Part shown: in pieces, positions 1 through 6,044 of the stretch
Numbering within the stretch: the stretch's first letter is position 1
Layout: every line of letters begins with the position of its first letter
Source of the DNA: Sphingomonadales bacterium
Lineage (GTDB): Bacteria; Pseudomonadota; Alphaproteobacteria; Sphingomonadales; Sphingomonadaceae
DNA: 7,177 bases
Assembly (NCBI GenBank): GCA_027489295.1
Contig: JAIYAA010000380.1
Span: 1-7,177 of the forward strand
Direction of reading: 5' to 3'
Notes under the pieces: generated by a model
What the model was told of the DNA's origin: nothing
Databases searched by the model: none
The model's input: the letters and a program-made list of their open reading frames with translations, nothing else
Program-made: the position numbers and the translations under genes

Positions 1-843
1 AAGGCGGCGGGCGTGCGCCGGCTGGTGATGGTCACCCCGACGCCGAATGGCGAGGTGAATCCGCTGGTCCTCGCCGCCGCGCATGTCGCCGGCGTCGACG
101 AGCTCTACCGCGTCGGCGGCGCGCAGGCGATCGCCGCCCTCGCCTATGGCACCGACACGATAGCGCCGGTCGACGTCGTCACCGGCCCGGGCAACGCCTG
201 GGTGGCGGAAGCCAAGCGCCAGCTCTACGGCGTTGTCGGCATCGACATGGTCGCCGGCCCGTCCGAGATCGTCGTGGTGGCAGACGGCGCCAACGATCCC
301 GAATGGATCGCCGCCGACCTGCTCAGCCAGGCCGAGCACGACCCCACCAGCCAGTCGATCCTGTTCACCTACGATGCCGGTTTCGCCGACAGGGTCGCGG
401 CGGCGGTAGACGCGCAGATCGCGACGCTGGCGACCGGTGCCACCGCGCGCACCAGCTGGGACGCGAACGGCGCGATCATCCTGGTGCCCGACCTGCCGAC
501 GGCGATGCCGCTGGTCGATCGCCTTGCGCCCGAGCATCTCGAACTCGCCTGCGACGATGCCGAGGCGCTGTTCGACATGGTCCGTCACGCGGGCTCCGTG
601 TTCCTCGGCCGCTTTACGCCCGAGGCTGTCGGCGACTATGTCGCCGGCCCCAACCATGTGCTGCCCACCGGGCGGCGCGCGCGCTTCGCGTCGGGCCTTT
701 CCGTGCTCGATTTCATGAAGCGCACCTCGTTCCTGAGCCTGGATCCGTCCGGGCTCGCCGCGATCGGCCCCGCTGCCGTTGCGCTCGCAGACGCCGAAGG
801 CCTGCCCGCGCACGCAAAGTCGGTGGCGATCCGTTTAAAGTGA
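1..843 (+). CDS. hisD: Histidinol dehydrogenase, 3' part (5' end outside window)
   Basis: HisD catalyses the last two steps of histidine synthesis: NAD-dependent oxidation of L-histidinol through histidinal to histidine, in the cytoplasm, with one zinc per site. The frame is open from base 1, giving 280 codons; the family is about 430 residues, so roughly 150 N-terminal residues lie upstream. Seen in the fragment: GGAQAIAALAYG near residues 36-47; a GPGN and AGPSE region around 60-85; the zinc ligands Gln110 and His113 in SQAEH; the catalytic pair Glu178-His179 in APEHLEL; ligand Asp212 in VGDYVAGPNH; and ligand His271 near the C-terminus. Their spacing fits the E. coli residues Gln259, His262, Glu326, His327, Asp360 and His419. 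The stop TGA is followed directly by an in-frame TAG. A GTG at base 13 is internal, not the start. nusB begins 12 bases downstream, so the two genes are probably co-transcribed. All key residues are present and the gene looks functional. Confidence 0.97.
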   Translation, partial: KAAGVRRLVMVTPTPNGEVNPLVLAAAHVAGVDELYRVGGAQAIAALAYGTDTIAPVDVVTGPGNAWVAEAKRQLYGVVGIDMVAGPSEIVVVADGANDPEWIAADLLSQAEHDPTSQSILFTYDAGFADRVAAAVDAQIATLATGATARTSWDANGAIILVPDLPTAMPLVDRLAPEHLELACDDAEALFDMVRHAGSVFLGRFTPEAVGDYVAGPNHVLPTGRRARFASGLSVLDFMKRTSFLSLDPSGLAAIGPAAVALADAEGLPAHAKSVAIRLK

Positions 844-855
844 TAGAATAAGATT

Positions 856-1317
856 ATGGCCAGTCCGCAAGCAAAGTCCCGTTCCAAGGCCCGCGCCGCC
901 GCGCGCCTTGGCGCCGTCCAGGCGCTCTACCAGCGCGAGATGGAGGGCACCTCGATCCCCGCGCTGCTGCACGAGTTCCACCAGCACCGCCTCGGCGCGA
1001 TCATCGAGGACGTCGAATATGCCGATGCCGATATCGCGTTCTTCGACGACATCGTCAGCGGCGCCGATGCGCGCCGTGAGGAAATCGACGGCATCGTCGC
1101 CGCCAAGCTCACCACCGGCTGGACGCTCGAGCGGCTAGACAAGCCGATGCGCCAGATCCTGCGCGCCGGCACCTACGAACTGCTCGCCCGCCCCGACGTG
1201 CCGACGGCGGCGGTGATCAGCGAATATCTCGACGTGACCGATGCCTTTTACGATCGCCGCGAAAAGGGGTTCGTAAACGGCATCCTCGACGCGATCGCCA
1301 AGGACGCGCGGGGCTGA
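856..1317 (+). CDS. nusB: Transcription antitermination factor NusB
   Basis: NusB binds boxA RNA together with ribosomal protein S10 (NusE) and supports antitermination on rRNA operons, in the cytoplasm. The 153-residue product is slightly longer than E. coli NusB (139) and all helical in character. Family signatures are clear. An arginine- and alanine-rich N-terminal helix with ARLGAVQALYQ (residues 16-26) matches the boxA-binding start of the fold. LERLDKPMRQILRAGTYEL covers residues 91-109. The C-terminal block VPTAAVISEYLDVTDAF (115-131) is followed by the EKGFVNGILDAIAK block (136-149). The ATG at 856 starts the protein in the usual place for the family, but only a weak ribosome site (AAGA) precedes it. 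It follows hisD by 12 bases and ends at TGA 1315-1317, whose last base opens an overlapping ATG. Position between hisD and thiL suggests read-through transcription of the whole string. Confidence 0.97.
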   Translation: MASPQAKSRSKARAAARLGAVQALYQREMEGTSIPALLHEFHQHRLGAIIEDVEYADADIAFFDDIVSGADARREEIDGIVAAKLTTGWTLERLDKPMRQILRAGTYELLARPDVPTAAVISEYLDVTDAFYDRREKGFVNGILDAIAKDARG

Positions 1318-1349
1318 TGCCCGCGCCTGCCCCGTGCCGGGCGGGATGA
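1317..1349 (+). other. Ten-codon reading frame bridging nusB stop and thiL start
   Basis: An ATG at 1317 overlaps the nusB stop as TGATG. It opens a frame of ten codons ([10 protein letters not shown]) that ends at TGA 1347-1349, which overlaps the probable thiL ATG at 1346 as ATGA. The arrangement is directly visible. That it works as a termination-reinitiation bridge carrying ribosomes from nusB into thiL is an inference. It may also be chance, since the frame is short and its peptide has no recognisable character. Confidence 0.25.
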
Positions 1350-2248
1350 ACGAAGCCACGTTCCTCGCATATCTGCGCCACCTGCCGCTCCATCCCGGAG
1401 CGCGCGGGCTGCGCGACGATACCGCCGTGCTCGGCGACCTTGTCGTCACCCACGACGTGCTGGTGGAGGGCGTCCATTATCTGCCGGGCGATCCGGCGGA
1501 GGATGTCGCGTGGAAGTTGGTGGCGGTGAACCTGTCCGACCTCGCCGCCAAGGGCGCGGTGCCGGAAGGCGTGCTGCTCGGCTATCCGCTCGCCGGCGAC
1601 GAGCAATGGGACGCGGCGTTCCTCGCCGGGCTGGAGGCCGCACTGACCGCCTTTGCCTGCCCGTTGATCGGCGGGGATACGGTGAAGGCGCCCGCCGGCA
1701 CCCCGCGTACCCTATCCCTGACCGCGCTCGGCCGCTCCTCCCGCGCGCCGGCGCGCAGCGGCGCGCAGCCGGGCGATCTGCTTTACGTCACCGGCACCAT
1801 CGGCGACGGCGGCGCGGGCCTTGCGGTCGCGCAGTCGGGTGAGGGCCCTGCGACGCTGCTCGCCCGCTACCGGCGGCCGACGCCACGCCTCGCCGAGGGG
1901 CAGGCGCTCGCCACCGGTGTCGATGCGATGATGGACGTCTCCGACGGCCTGCTGATCGATGCCGCGCGCATGGCCGCGGCGAGCGGTCTCGCGGTGACGA
2001 TCGATCTCGCCGCCGTCCCGCTGTCCGCGGACTATCAGGCGGTGCGCGGGCGGGATCGCGACGCGCGCCTCGCCGCCGCGACCGCCGGCGATGATTACGA
2101 GCTGCTCTTCGCCGCGCCGCCCGGGCTGCTGCTGCCGCTCGCGGCGACCTGTGTCGGCGCGTTCAGCACCGGCGCGGGCCTGACCCTCCACGACGCCGGC
2201 ACGCCGCTCCCGCTGCCGGAGCGCTTGGGCTTCGAGCACGGCGCCTAG
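1346..2248 (+). CDS. thiL: Thiamine-monophosphate kinase ThiL
   Basis: ThiL phosphorylates thiamine monophosphate to thiamine pyrophosphate with ATP and magnesium, the last step of cofactor synthesis, in the cytoplasm. The 300-residue product carries the family's metal and nucleotide motifs in order: LRDDTAVL (22-29), a [11 protein letters not shown] segment (35-45), [16 protein letters not shown] (57-71), GGDT (109-112), a [16 protein letters not shown] loop (143-158), [12 protein letters not shown] (196-207) and GDDYELLF (248-255). Length is near the family norm (E. coli 325). I chose ATG 1346 because MNE fits known ThiL starts and a G-rich stretch precedes it; GTG 1334, four codons upstream in frame, is the alternative. 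It lies 28 bases after nusB, a pairing well known in Alphaproteobacteria. Its TAG stop shares three bases with the ruvB stop on the other strand. All catalytic motifs are intact. Confidence 0.95.
   Translation: MNEATFLAYLRHLPLHPGARGLRDDTAVLGDLVVTHDVLVEGVHYLPGDPAEDVAWKLVAVNLSDLAAKGAVPEGVLLGYPLAGDEQWDAAFLAGLEAALTAFACPLIGGDTVKAPAGTPRTLSLTALGRSSRAPARSGAQPGDLLYVTGTIGDGGAGLAVAQSGEGPATLLARYRRPTPRLAEGQALATGVDAMMDVSDGLLIDAARMAAASGLAVTIDLAAVPLSADYQAVRGRDRDARLAAATAGDDYELLFAAPPGLLLPLAATCVGAFSTGAGLTLHDAGTPLPLPERLGFEHGA
2245..2248. other. Shared CTAG: overlapping stop codons of thiL and ruvB
   Basis: The thiL stop TAG occupies 2246-2248 on the + strand and the ruvB stop TAG occupies 2247-2245 on the - strand, so the palindrome CTAG serves both. 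The two convergent coding regions overlap by four bases. Any transcription terminator for either gene must lie inside the other's coding sequence. I see no hairpin with a U tract at this junction. Confidence 0.95.
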
Positions 2249-3267
2249 TCGAACAGCCCGTCCTGCGATCCTGCCGGCGGGTTGAGCCCGAGATGCTTCC
2301 AGCCGGGCCCGTTCAGGCACCGCCCGCGCGCCGTCCGCGCGATCAGGCCGAGCTGGATCAGATAGGGCTCGATCACTTCCTCGACCGTGTCGCGCGGCTC
2401 GCTGAGGCCCGCGGCGAGCGTCTCCACCCCCACCGGGCCGCCGCGATAGACATCGGCGATCATCATCAGATAGCGCCGATCCATCGCATCGAGCCCGAGC
2501 CCGTCGACCTCGAGCCGGTTGAGCGCCGCGTCGGCCACCTTGGCATGCACCACCGCCTCGCCGAACACATTGGCGAAATCGCGCACCCGGCGCAGCAGCC
2601 GCCCGGCGATGCGCGGGGTACCGCGCGAGCGCCGCGCCACCTCCCGCGCACCATCGGAGGAAATGGCAAGACCCAGCAGCCCAGCCGCCCGGGTCACCAC
2701 CCGCTCCAGCTCGTCCACCGTATAGAATTGCAGCCGCACCGGGATACCGAACCGATCGCGCAAGGGGGTGGTCAGCAGCCCCTGCCGCGTTGTCGCGCCG
2801 ACCAGCGTGAAGCGCGGCAGCTCGATCCGAACGCTGCGTGCCGAGGGACCCTCGCCGATCATCAGGTCGAGCGCGCGGTCTTCCATCGCCGGGTACAGCA
2901 CCTCTTCCACCGCCGGATTGAGGCGATGGATCTCGTCGATGAACAGCACGTCGCCGTCCTCGAGATTGGTGAGCAGCGCGGCGAGGTCGCCCGACTTGAC
3001 GATCACCGGCCCCGAGGTGGAGCGGAACCCCACCCCCATCTCGCGCGCGATGATCTGGGCGAGCGTGGTCTTGCCGAGGCCCGGCGGCCCGAAGAACAGC
3101 ACATGGTCCAGTGCGTCGCCGCGCGCCCTGGCGGCATCGATGAACACGCGCAGATTCTCGCGCGCCGCCTTCTGCCCGACGAACTCGTCGAGCGACTTGG
3201 GGCGCAGCGCGGCATCGACGTCTTCGGTGCGTCGGCCGGCGGTGAGGAGGCGATCGGGTTCGGTCAT
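2245..3267 (-). CDS. ruvB: Holliday junction DNA helicase subunit RuvB
   Basis: RuvB is the hexameric AAA+ motor that, held on a Holliday junction by RuvA, pumps DNA to drive branch migration during recombination and repair. The 340-residue product (usual 335-350) shows an N-terminal [11 protein letters not shown] block (22-32), Walker [10 protein letters not shown] (60-68), Walker [10 protein letters not shown] (106-114), sensor 1 in GATTRQG (157-163), a TTPLRDRFG segment (166-174) with the probable arginine finger, sensor 2 in [17 protein letters not shown] (215-231), and the winged-helix RuvB C-terminal domain from about 260 with [14 protein letters not shown] and RTARGR. The ATG at 3267 gives MTEPDRLL, the standard alphaproteobacterial start; the frame stays open 37 codons further upstream, but that extension is arginine-rich and unlike RuvB. 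No strong ribosome site precedes the ATG. Unusually, ruvA is not adjacent: it lies 1.5 kb away with two genes between. The gene converges on thiL with overlapping stops. Confidence 0.97.
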   Translation of the reverse strand: MTEPDRLLTAGRRTEDVDAALRPKSLDEFVGQKAARENLRVFIDAARARGDALDHVLFFGPPGLGKTTLAQIIAREMGVGFRSTSGPVIVKSGDLAALLTNLEDGDVLFIDEIHRLNPAVEEVLYPAMEDRALDLMIGEGPSARSVRIELPRFTLVGATTRQGLLTTPLRDRFGIPVRLQFYTVDELERVVTRAAGLLGLAISSDGAREVARRSRGTPRIAGRLLRRVRDFANVFGEAVVHAKVADAALNRLEVDGLGLDAMDRRYLMMIADVYRGGPVGVETLAAGLSEPRDTVEEVIEPYLIQLGLIARTARGRCLNGPGWKHLGLNPPAGSQDGLFD

Positions 3268-3356
3268 GGAAAGGCAATCACGCTGTAGCCGCCGCGCGTG
3301 CGCCGGTCGATGGGAGGTACTGGCAAAGCGGCGCATGAAGGCGCATCTGGCAGGGG
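3268..3356. promoter_or_regulatory. Divergent intergenic region between ruvB and the hydroxyacid dehydrogenase
   Basis: These 89 bases separate two divergent genes and so should hold a promoter for each. I find no convincing -35/-10 pair on either strand, and no GTTC-N7-GTTC type LexA site that would put ruvB under SOS control. An AGGGG stretch (3352-3356) abuts the dehydrogenase start. The role is inferred from layout alone. Confidence 0.35.
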
Positions 3357-4247
3357 ATGGTGGATGTCTATCTCGCAACCGCGATTTCCGACGCGCTTCG
3401 CGCCGAACTCGTACGCCGCTTCACGCTGCACGACCGTGAACCGCCCGCGACGACTCGCGCGATCGTCGGCGGCGGGCAGATGCGGCTGGACGGGGCGATG
3501 CTCGATCGACTGCCTGCGCTGGAGATCGTGGCGATCAACGGCGTCGGCTATGACGGCCTCGACCTCGATGCGCTGCGCGCGCGCGGCGTGCGCGTTACGA
3601 CCACCCCCGACGTGCTGACCGACGATGTCGCCGATCTCGCCATCGGGCTGATGCTCGCGGTGCAGCGCCGGATCGCCGCCAACGACGCGCTGGTGCGTCG
3701 CGGCGGCTGGAAGGCGCCGCTGGGCCGGCACGCGAGCGGCCGCCGGATCGGCATTTTCGGGATGGGGAAGATCGGCGCCGCCATCGCGGCGCGCGCCGCG
3801 CCCTTCGCGCGCGAACTGCTCTACACCGCCCGCAGCCCGAAATCGGTGCCCTGGCAGTATCGCCCCGACATCGCCCGCCTGGCGGCGGCAAGCGACGTGC
3901 TGATCCTCGCCGCCCCCGGCACCGCGGAGACGACGAAGATCGTCGACGCCGCCGTCCTGGCGAAGCTCGGCCCGGCGGGGGTGCTGGTCAATGTCGCGCG
4001 TGGCAGCCTGGTCGACGAGCCGGCGCTGATCGCGGCGCTCTGGGCCGGCACGATCGCCGGCGCCGGGCTCGACGTGTTCGCCGATGAGCCGCAGGTGCCG
4101 GAGGCGCTGCGATCGATGGAGCAGGTGGTGCTCGCCCCGCATCAGGGCAGCGCCACGCACGAAACGCGCGCCGCGATGGCGGCGCTGGTGCTGGCAAATC
4201 TCGACGCGCACTTCGCCGGCGAGCCGCTGCCGACGCCGCTGCTCTAG
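3357..4247 (+). CDS. D-isomer-specific 2-hydroxyacid dehydrogenase (glyoxylate/hydroxypyruvate reductase type)
   Basis: This cytoplasmic oxidoreductase family interconverts 2-keto acids and D-2-hydroxy acids with NAD(P)H. The product has 296 residues, a little short for the family (about 310-330). A split substrate-binding domain (about 1-95 and 270-296) flanks a Rossmann domain with GMGKIG (135-140). The catalytic triad is visible: Arg215 in [10 protein letters not shown], Glu244 in DVFADEP, and His262 in [15 protein letters not shown] (61-69) is the usual substrate-loop block. At the end of the second Rossmann strand, where NAD-specific members carry Asp, the sequence reads TARSPKS with Arg159, which suggests NADPH preference; glyoxylate or hydroxypyruvate reduction is therefore the best guess, but the substrate cannot be read from sequence. 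ATG 3357 was chosen because it gives the normal N-terminal strand (VDVYLATAI). An AGGGG directly abuts it, so GTG 3360 is a possible alternative. It stands alone, divergent from ruvB and convergent with the DUF4337-like gene. Confidence 0.93.
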   Translation: MVDVYLATAISDALRAELVRRFTLHDREPPATTRAIVGGGQMRLDGAMLDRLPALEIVAINGVGYDGLDLDALRARGVRVTTTPDVLTDDVADLAIGLMLAVQRRIAANDALVRRGGWKAPLGRHASGRRIGIFGMGKIGAAIAARAAPFARELLYTARSPKSVPWQYRPDIARLAAASDVLILAAPGTAETTKIVDAAVLAKLGPAGVLVNVARGSLVDEPALIAALWAGTIAGAGLDVFADEPQVPEALRSMEQVVLAPHQGSATHETRAAMAALVLANLDAHFAGEPLPTPLL

Positions 4248-4260
4248 GGGCGCCGCGCCC
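4248..4260. terminator. Possible bidirectional hairpin between convergent genes
   Basis: The 14 bases between the dehydrogenase stop and the stop of the opposite-strand membrane protein gene contain a perfect inverted repeat, GGGCG-CCG-CGCCC. It can form a 5-bp all-GC stem with a 3-base loop. No T-run follows on either strand, so it is not a classic intrinsic terminator, and such repeats are frequent in GC-rich DNA. The position between two gene ends is the main support. Confidence 0.35.
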
Positions 4261-4261
4261 G

Positions 4262-4819
4262 TCATCCCAGCAAGGTGCTCAGCACCTCGGGGTGGAAGCC
4301 CAGCCCGGCAAAGCCGCACAGCCCCATGAACAGCCCGAACGCGCCGAACACCCAGGCGACGGCGAGCAGCCAGCCGCTCTCCGCCAGCGCCGAGACCGCC
4401 GCGATCGAGATGGCGGTGGCGATCGCCGCATCGCTCGCGTCGAACTGGTCGTCATGCACGTTGAGCGCGTCATATTGCGCGGCCTGCGCCTTGGCCTGTT
4501 CGGCGAGCCTGGGTGCTTCCGCCTTGTACTTGGCGATGTCCGCGTCCAGCCCCTTCACGATCGGGGCAACCTTCGCCGGATCGGGGGCAACGGCGGCGAT
4601 CTGCGCGCGGCTGGTCTCGGCGAGGTGCTGCTTGGTCTTGGTCGCCTGATATTCGTTCCACAGGTCGACCGAGCTTGCCTGCGATTGCTCCATCGCCTGG
4701 ACGATGTTGCCGTCCTTGATGTTGCACAACCCGGTGAACACCGAGAGCACCACGACGGTGATCGCGACACGGCGGTTGAGGCGCTTGTCCTTGGCCTCGG
4801 CGCTGACTTCGATTTCCAT
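4262..4819 (-). CDS. DUF4337-like membrane protein downstream of ruvA
   Basis: The function is unknown. The 185-residue product resembles the DUF4337 family from memory: a MEIEVSAEAKDKRLNRR start followed by a first membrane helix, then a VFTGLCNIKDGNIVQAM block. Predicted membrane segments lie near residues 17-34, 131-146 and 149-172. The span of about 40-128 between them is charged and rich in Ala, Gln, Lys and Glu, fitting a soluble helical or coiled-coil loop (KAEAPRLAEQAKAQAAQYDAL at 99-119). Two helices close to the C-terminus are glycine- and phenylalanine-rich. ATG 4819 is chosen because AAAGGA lies six bases before it; that ribosome site overlaps the ruvA stop TAA, and only ten bases separate the genes. 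The open frame upstream of this ATG is only a shadow of ruvA. Co-translation with ruvA suggests a shared transcript, perhaps induced with it, but no mechanistic link to recombination is shown. Family assignment is fairly sure; role is not. Confidence 0.82.
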   Translation of the reverse strand: MEIEVSAEAKDKRLNRRVAITVVVLSVFTGLCNIKDGNIVQAMEQSQASSVDLWNEYQATKTKQHLAETSRAQIAAVAPDPAKVAPIVKGLDADIAKYKAEAPRLAEQAKAQAAQYDALNVHDDQFDASDAAIATAISIAAVSALAESGWLLAVAWVFGAFGLFMGLCGFAGLGFHPEVLSTLLG

Positions 4820-4825
4820 GGAATT

Positions 4826-4831
4826 TCCTTT
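4826..4831 (-). promoter_or_regulatory. Ribosome site of the DUF4337-like gene, overlapping the ruvA stop
   Basis: On the - strand AAAGGA lies six bases before ATG 4819, and its first bases are part of the ruvA stop codon TAA (4832-4830). This fixes the start of the downstream gene and suggests translational coupling with ruvA. Confidence 0.75.
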
Positions 4832-5426
4832 ACTTCGCCGCCTTGCGCAGCGCGAGCCGGACCAGCGCGTCGAGCGTCGCCGCCGGCCCCAGTTCGTCGC
4901 TGGCGGCGTTGACCGCCGCGCTCGCCTCGGCCGGCCTGAAGCCGAGATTGAGCATCGCCGAGACCGCATCGGCCGCCGCCCCGCCGCTGGGCGCCGCCGT
5001 GGCGCCCGTGCCGCCCAGCGCCAGGCCGCCCGCCTTGTCCTTCAGCTCGTTGACGATACGCTGGGCGAGCTTCGGCCCCACGCCATTGGCCCGCGCGATC
5101 GTCGCCGCATCGGCGCGCGCCACCGCGGTCCGCAATTCCTCGGGCGCCAGGATCGAGAGGATCGCCAGCGCCACCTTCGCGCCCACCCCCTGCACACTGG
5201 TCAGCAGCTTGAACCAGTCGCGCTCGTCGGCGGCGGCGAAGCCCATCAGTCGGATCGAATCCTCGCTGACCAGCATCTCGGTATGGATGGTGACCTGCTC
5301 GCCCACCGCGCCCAGCTTGTCGAGCGTCTTGGCCGAGGCACCGACGAGATAGCCGACGCCGTTCACGTCGATCACCGCATGGTCGGCGCCGCTGGAGGCC
5401 AGCGCGCCGCGAAGATGCGCGATCAT
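4830..5426 (-). CDS. ruvA: Holliday junction branch migration subunit RuvA
   Basis: RuvA tetramers bind four-way junctions, hold them square-planar and load the RuvB motors. The 198-residue product matches the usual length (about 200). Domain I (about 1-62) is an OB fold starting MIAHLRG, with [14 protein letters not shown] residues and the acidic pin Glu55-Asp56 in [12 protein letters not shown], at the same numbers as in E. coli. Domain II has two helix-hairpin-helix motifs, SVQGVGAK (77-84) and ANGVGPK (113-119), followed by [13 protein letters not shown] Gly/Ala/Thr-rich linker (about 133-152) leads to domain III (about 153-198), the RuvB-contacting helical bundle with AMLNLGF. ATG 5426 has a strong ribosome site, GGGGAGG, seven bases upstream. 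ruvC, often just upstream of ruvA, is replaced here by a divergent membrane protein gene, and ruvB lies apart. A possible LexA site is 68 bases upstream. Confidence 0.97.
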   Translation of the reverse strand: MIAHLRGALASSGADHAVIDVNGVGYLVGASAKTLDKLGAVGEQVTIHTEMLVSEDSIRLMGFAAADERDWFKLLTSVQGVGAKVALAILSILAPEELRTAVARADAATIARANGVGPKLAQRIVNELKDKAGGLALGGTGATAAPSGGAAADAVSAMLNLGFRPAEASAAVNAASDELGPAATLDALVRLALRKAAK

Positions 5427-5432
5427 CGGCGG

Positions 5433-5440
5433 CCCTCCCC
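5433..5440 (-). promoter_or_regulatory. Strong ribosome binding site of ruvA
   Basis: On the - strand GGGGAGGG ends six bases before the ATG at 5426, with the GGAGG core seven bases from it. This is the best Shine-Dalgarno match among the gene starts in the window and fixes the ruvA start. Confidence 0.8.
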
Positions 5441-5493
5441 GAAGGTGACGGCAGAGATCGGCGGCAGGGTGCGGGCAGGCAGCGGCATGGCCG

Positions 5494-5508
5494 GTACATA
5501 AGCGGAAC
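5494..5508 (-). promoter_or_regulatory. Possible LexA (SOS) operator upstream of ruvA
   Basis: On the - strand the site reads GTTC-CGCTTAT-GTAC, seven of the eight fixed bases of the alphaproteobacterial LexA box GTTC-N7-GTTC. It lies 68 bases before the ruvA start and overlaps a TATGTA that could be the -10 element, the usual geometry for repression. ruv genes are SOS-induced in many bacteria. One mismatch in a short motif leaves room for chance, and binding is an inference. Confidence 0.45.
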
Positions 5509-5591
5509 AGTGCAGTGGAGAAAGCGATTTTCGGCGCAGGCTGCTGGCAATCCCCGATCCGCTTCCCAATTTCACGCCAGAGGACGGGGGT

Positions 5592-6041
5592 ATGGGGATG
5601 ATCCAGACGACGCTGTTGCTGCTGTGGTTCACGCTGCTGGTCGCGGGCGATACGCCGGTCGGCCGCACGCTGCGCCGCATGCTGGTGGTGGCCCCTGCCC
5701 GCTGGTGCTGCCGCTGGTCGCGCGGCGATATGCTGCTGGTGCTGGTGCTGCTTGCCGGTGCCGCGCTGATCCTGTGGCTGATGGAGGCAGAAGGGCGGCT
5801 GTTCCTGGGGATGCTGGGCCCGGACATCGTCGCGGGGGCCAGCATGCTCGAACTGGGCACGCTGCTGGATGTGGCGGTGACCGCGGTGGCGGTGTTCACC
5901 ACGCTGCGGGTGCAGGGCCTGCGCCACTGGGTGGCGGCGCGGCGCATCGGTCGCGTGCCGCGCGCGCGGCGCACCCGGCGCCCCGCCCGCCCGGCGGCCA
6001 ACGACGATGGCGACGGACCGGCCTTCGCGCTCGCCGCCTGA
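5592..6041 (+). CDS. Unrecognised small membrane protein with three predicted helices
   Basis: I do not recognise this 149-residue protein. It has hydrophobic segments near residues 4-18 ([11 protein letters not shown]), 46-64 ([19 protein letters not shown]) and 88-105, a short arginine-rich loop between the first two (24-44, with two adjacent cysteines), and a strongly basic tail (about 111-135, many Arg and Pro) ending in an acidic patch and AFALAA. By the positive-inside rule the basic tail is probably cytoplasmic. ATG 5592 is preceded by AGAGGA at seven bases; ATG 5598 is a weaker in-frame alternative. The gene is divergent from ruvA and ends only three bases from the stop of the convergent 80-residue gene. 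A longer open frame overlapping on the same strand (5510-6079) is Arg/Ala/Gly-rich and lacks a sensible start, so this frame is preferred because its hydrophobic pattern is protein-like. It could be lineage-specific to sphingomonads. Confidence 0.72.
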   Translation: MGMIQTTLLLLWFTLLVAGDTPVGRTLRRMLVVAPARWCCRWSRGDMLLVLVLLAGAALILWLMEAEGRLFLGMLGPDIVAGASMLELGTLLDVAVTAVAVFTTLRVQGLRHWVAARRIGRVPRARRTRRPARPAANDDGDGPAFALAA

Positions 6042-6044
6042 AGG

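Larger units (their letters stand above)
5427..5591. promoter_or_regulatory. Divergent promoter region between ruvA and an unknown membrane protein gene
   Basis: These 165 bases form the longest non-coding gap of the window and must serve two divergent genes. They contain the ruvA ribosome site (5433-5440), a possible LexA site (5494-5508) and the AGAGGA ribosome site (5579-5584) of the + strand gene. The stretch 5525-5575 is somewhat richer in A and T than the surroundings, but I see no clear -35/-10 pair. A TATGTA on the - strand inside the possible LexA site could be a -10 element for ruvA. Confidence 0.5.

Noticed and set aside
13..15. GTG as the start of hisD
   Set aside because: The frame is open upstream to base 1 and the fragment lacks about 150 residues of the HisD N-terminus, so the gene begins outside the window.
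1745..1770. Short direct repeats of GGCGCGCAGC type inside thiL
   Set aside because: They are two imperfect copies within coding sequence and easily explained by GC-rich codons for Ala, Arg and Ser.
1712..3277. 521-codon open frame on the - strand across thiL and ruvB
   Set aside because: It is out of frame with ruvB, very rich in Arg, Ala and Gly, shows no domain, and overlaps two well-supported genes; long false frames are expected at this GC content.
2293..3288. 331-codon open frame on the + strand opposite ruvB
   Set aside because: It is the antisense of ruvB, rich in His, Arg, Pro and Gln, with no recognisable domain. It follows codon bias on the other strand.
3268..3378. Upstream extension of ruvB to an ATG at 3378
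   Set aside because: The extra 37 residues are unlike any RuvB N-terminus, while the ATG at 3267 gives the typical MTEPDRLL start.
3264..4319. 351-codon open frame on the - strand opposite the hydroxyacid dehydrogenase
   Set aside because: The dehydrogenase has all catalytic residues; this frame is an Arg/His/Gly-rich shadow.
4292..4912. 206-codon open frame on the + strand opposite the DUF4337-like gene
   Set aside because: Arg/Gly/His-rich shadow with no domain; the opposite strand has a ribosome site and coherent membrane helices.
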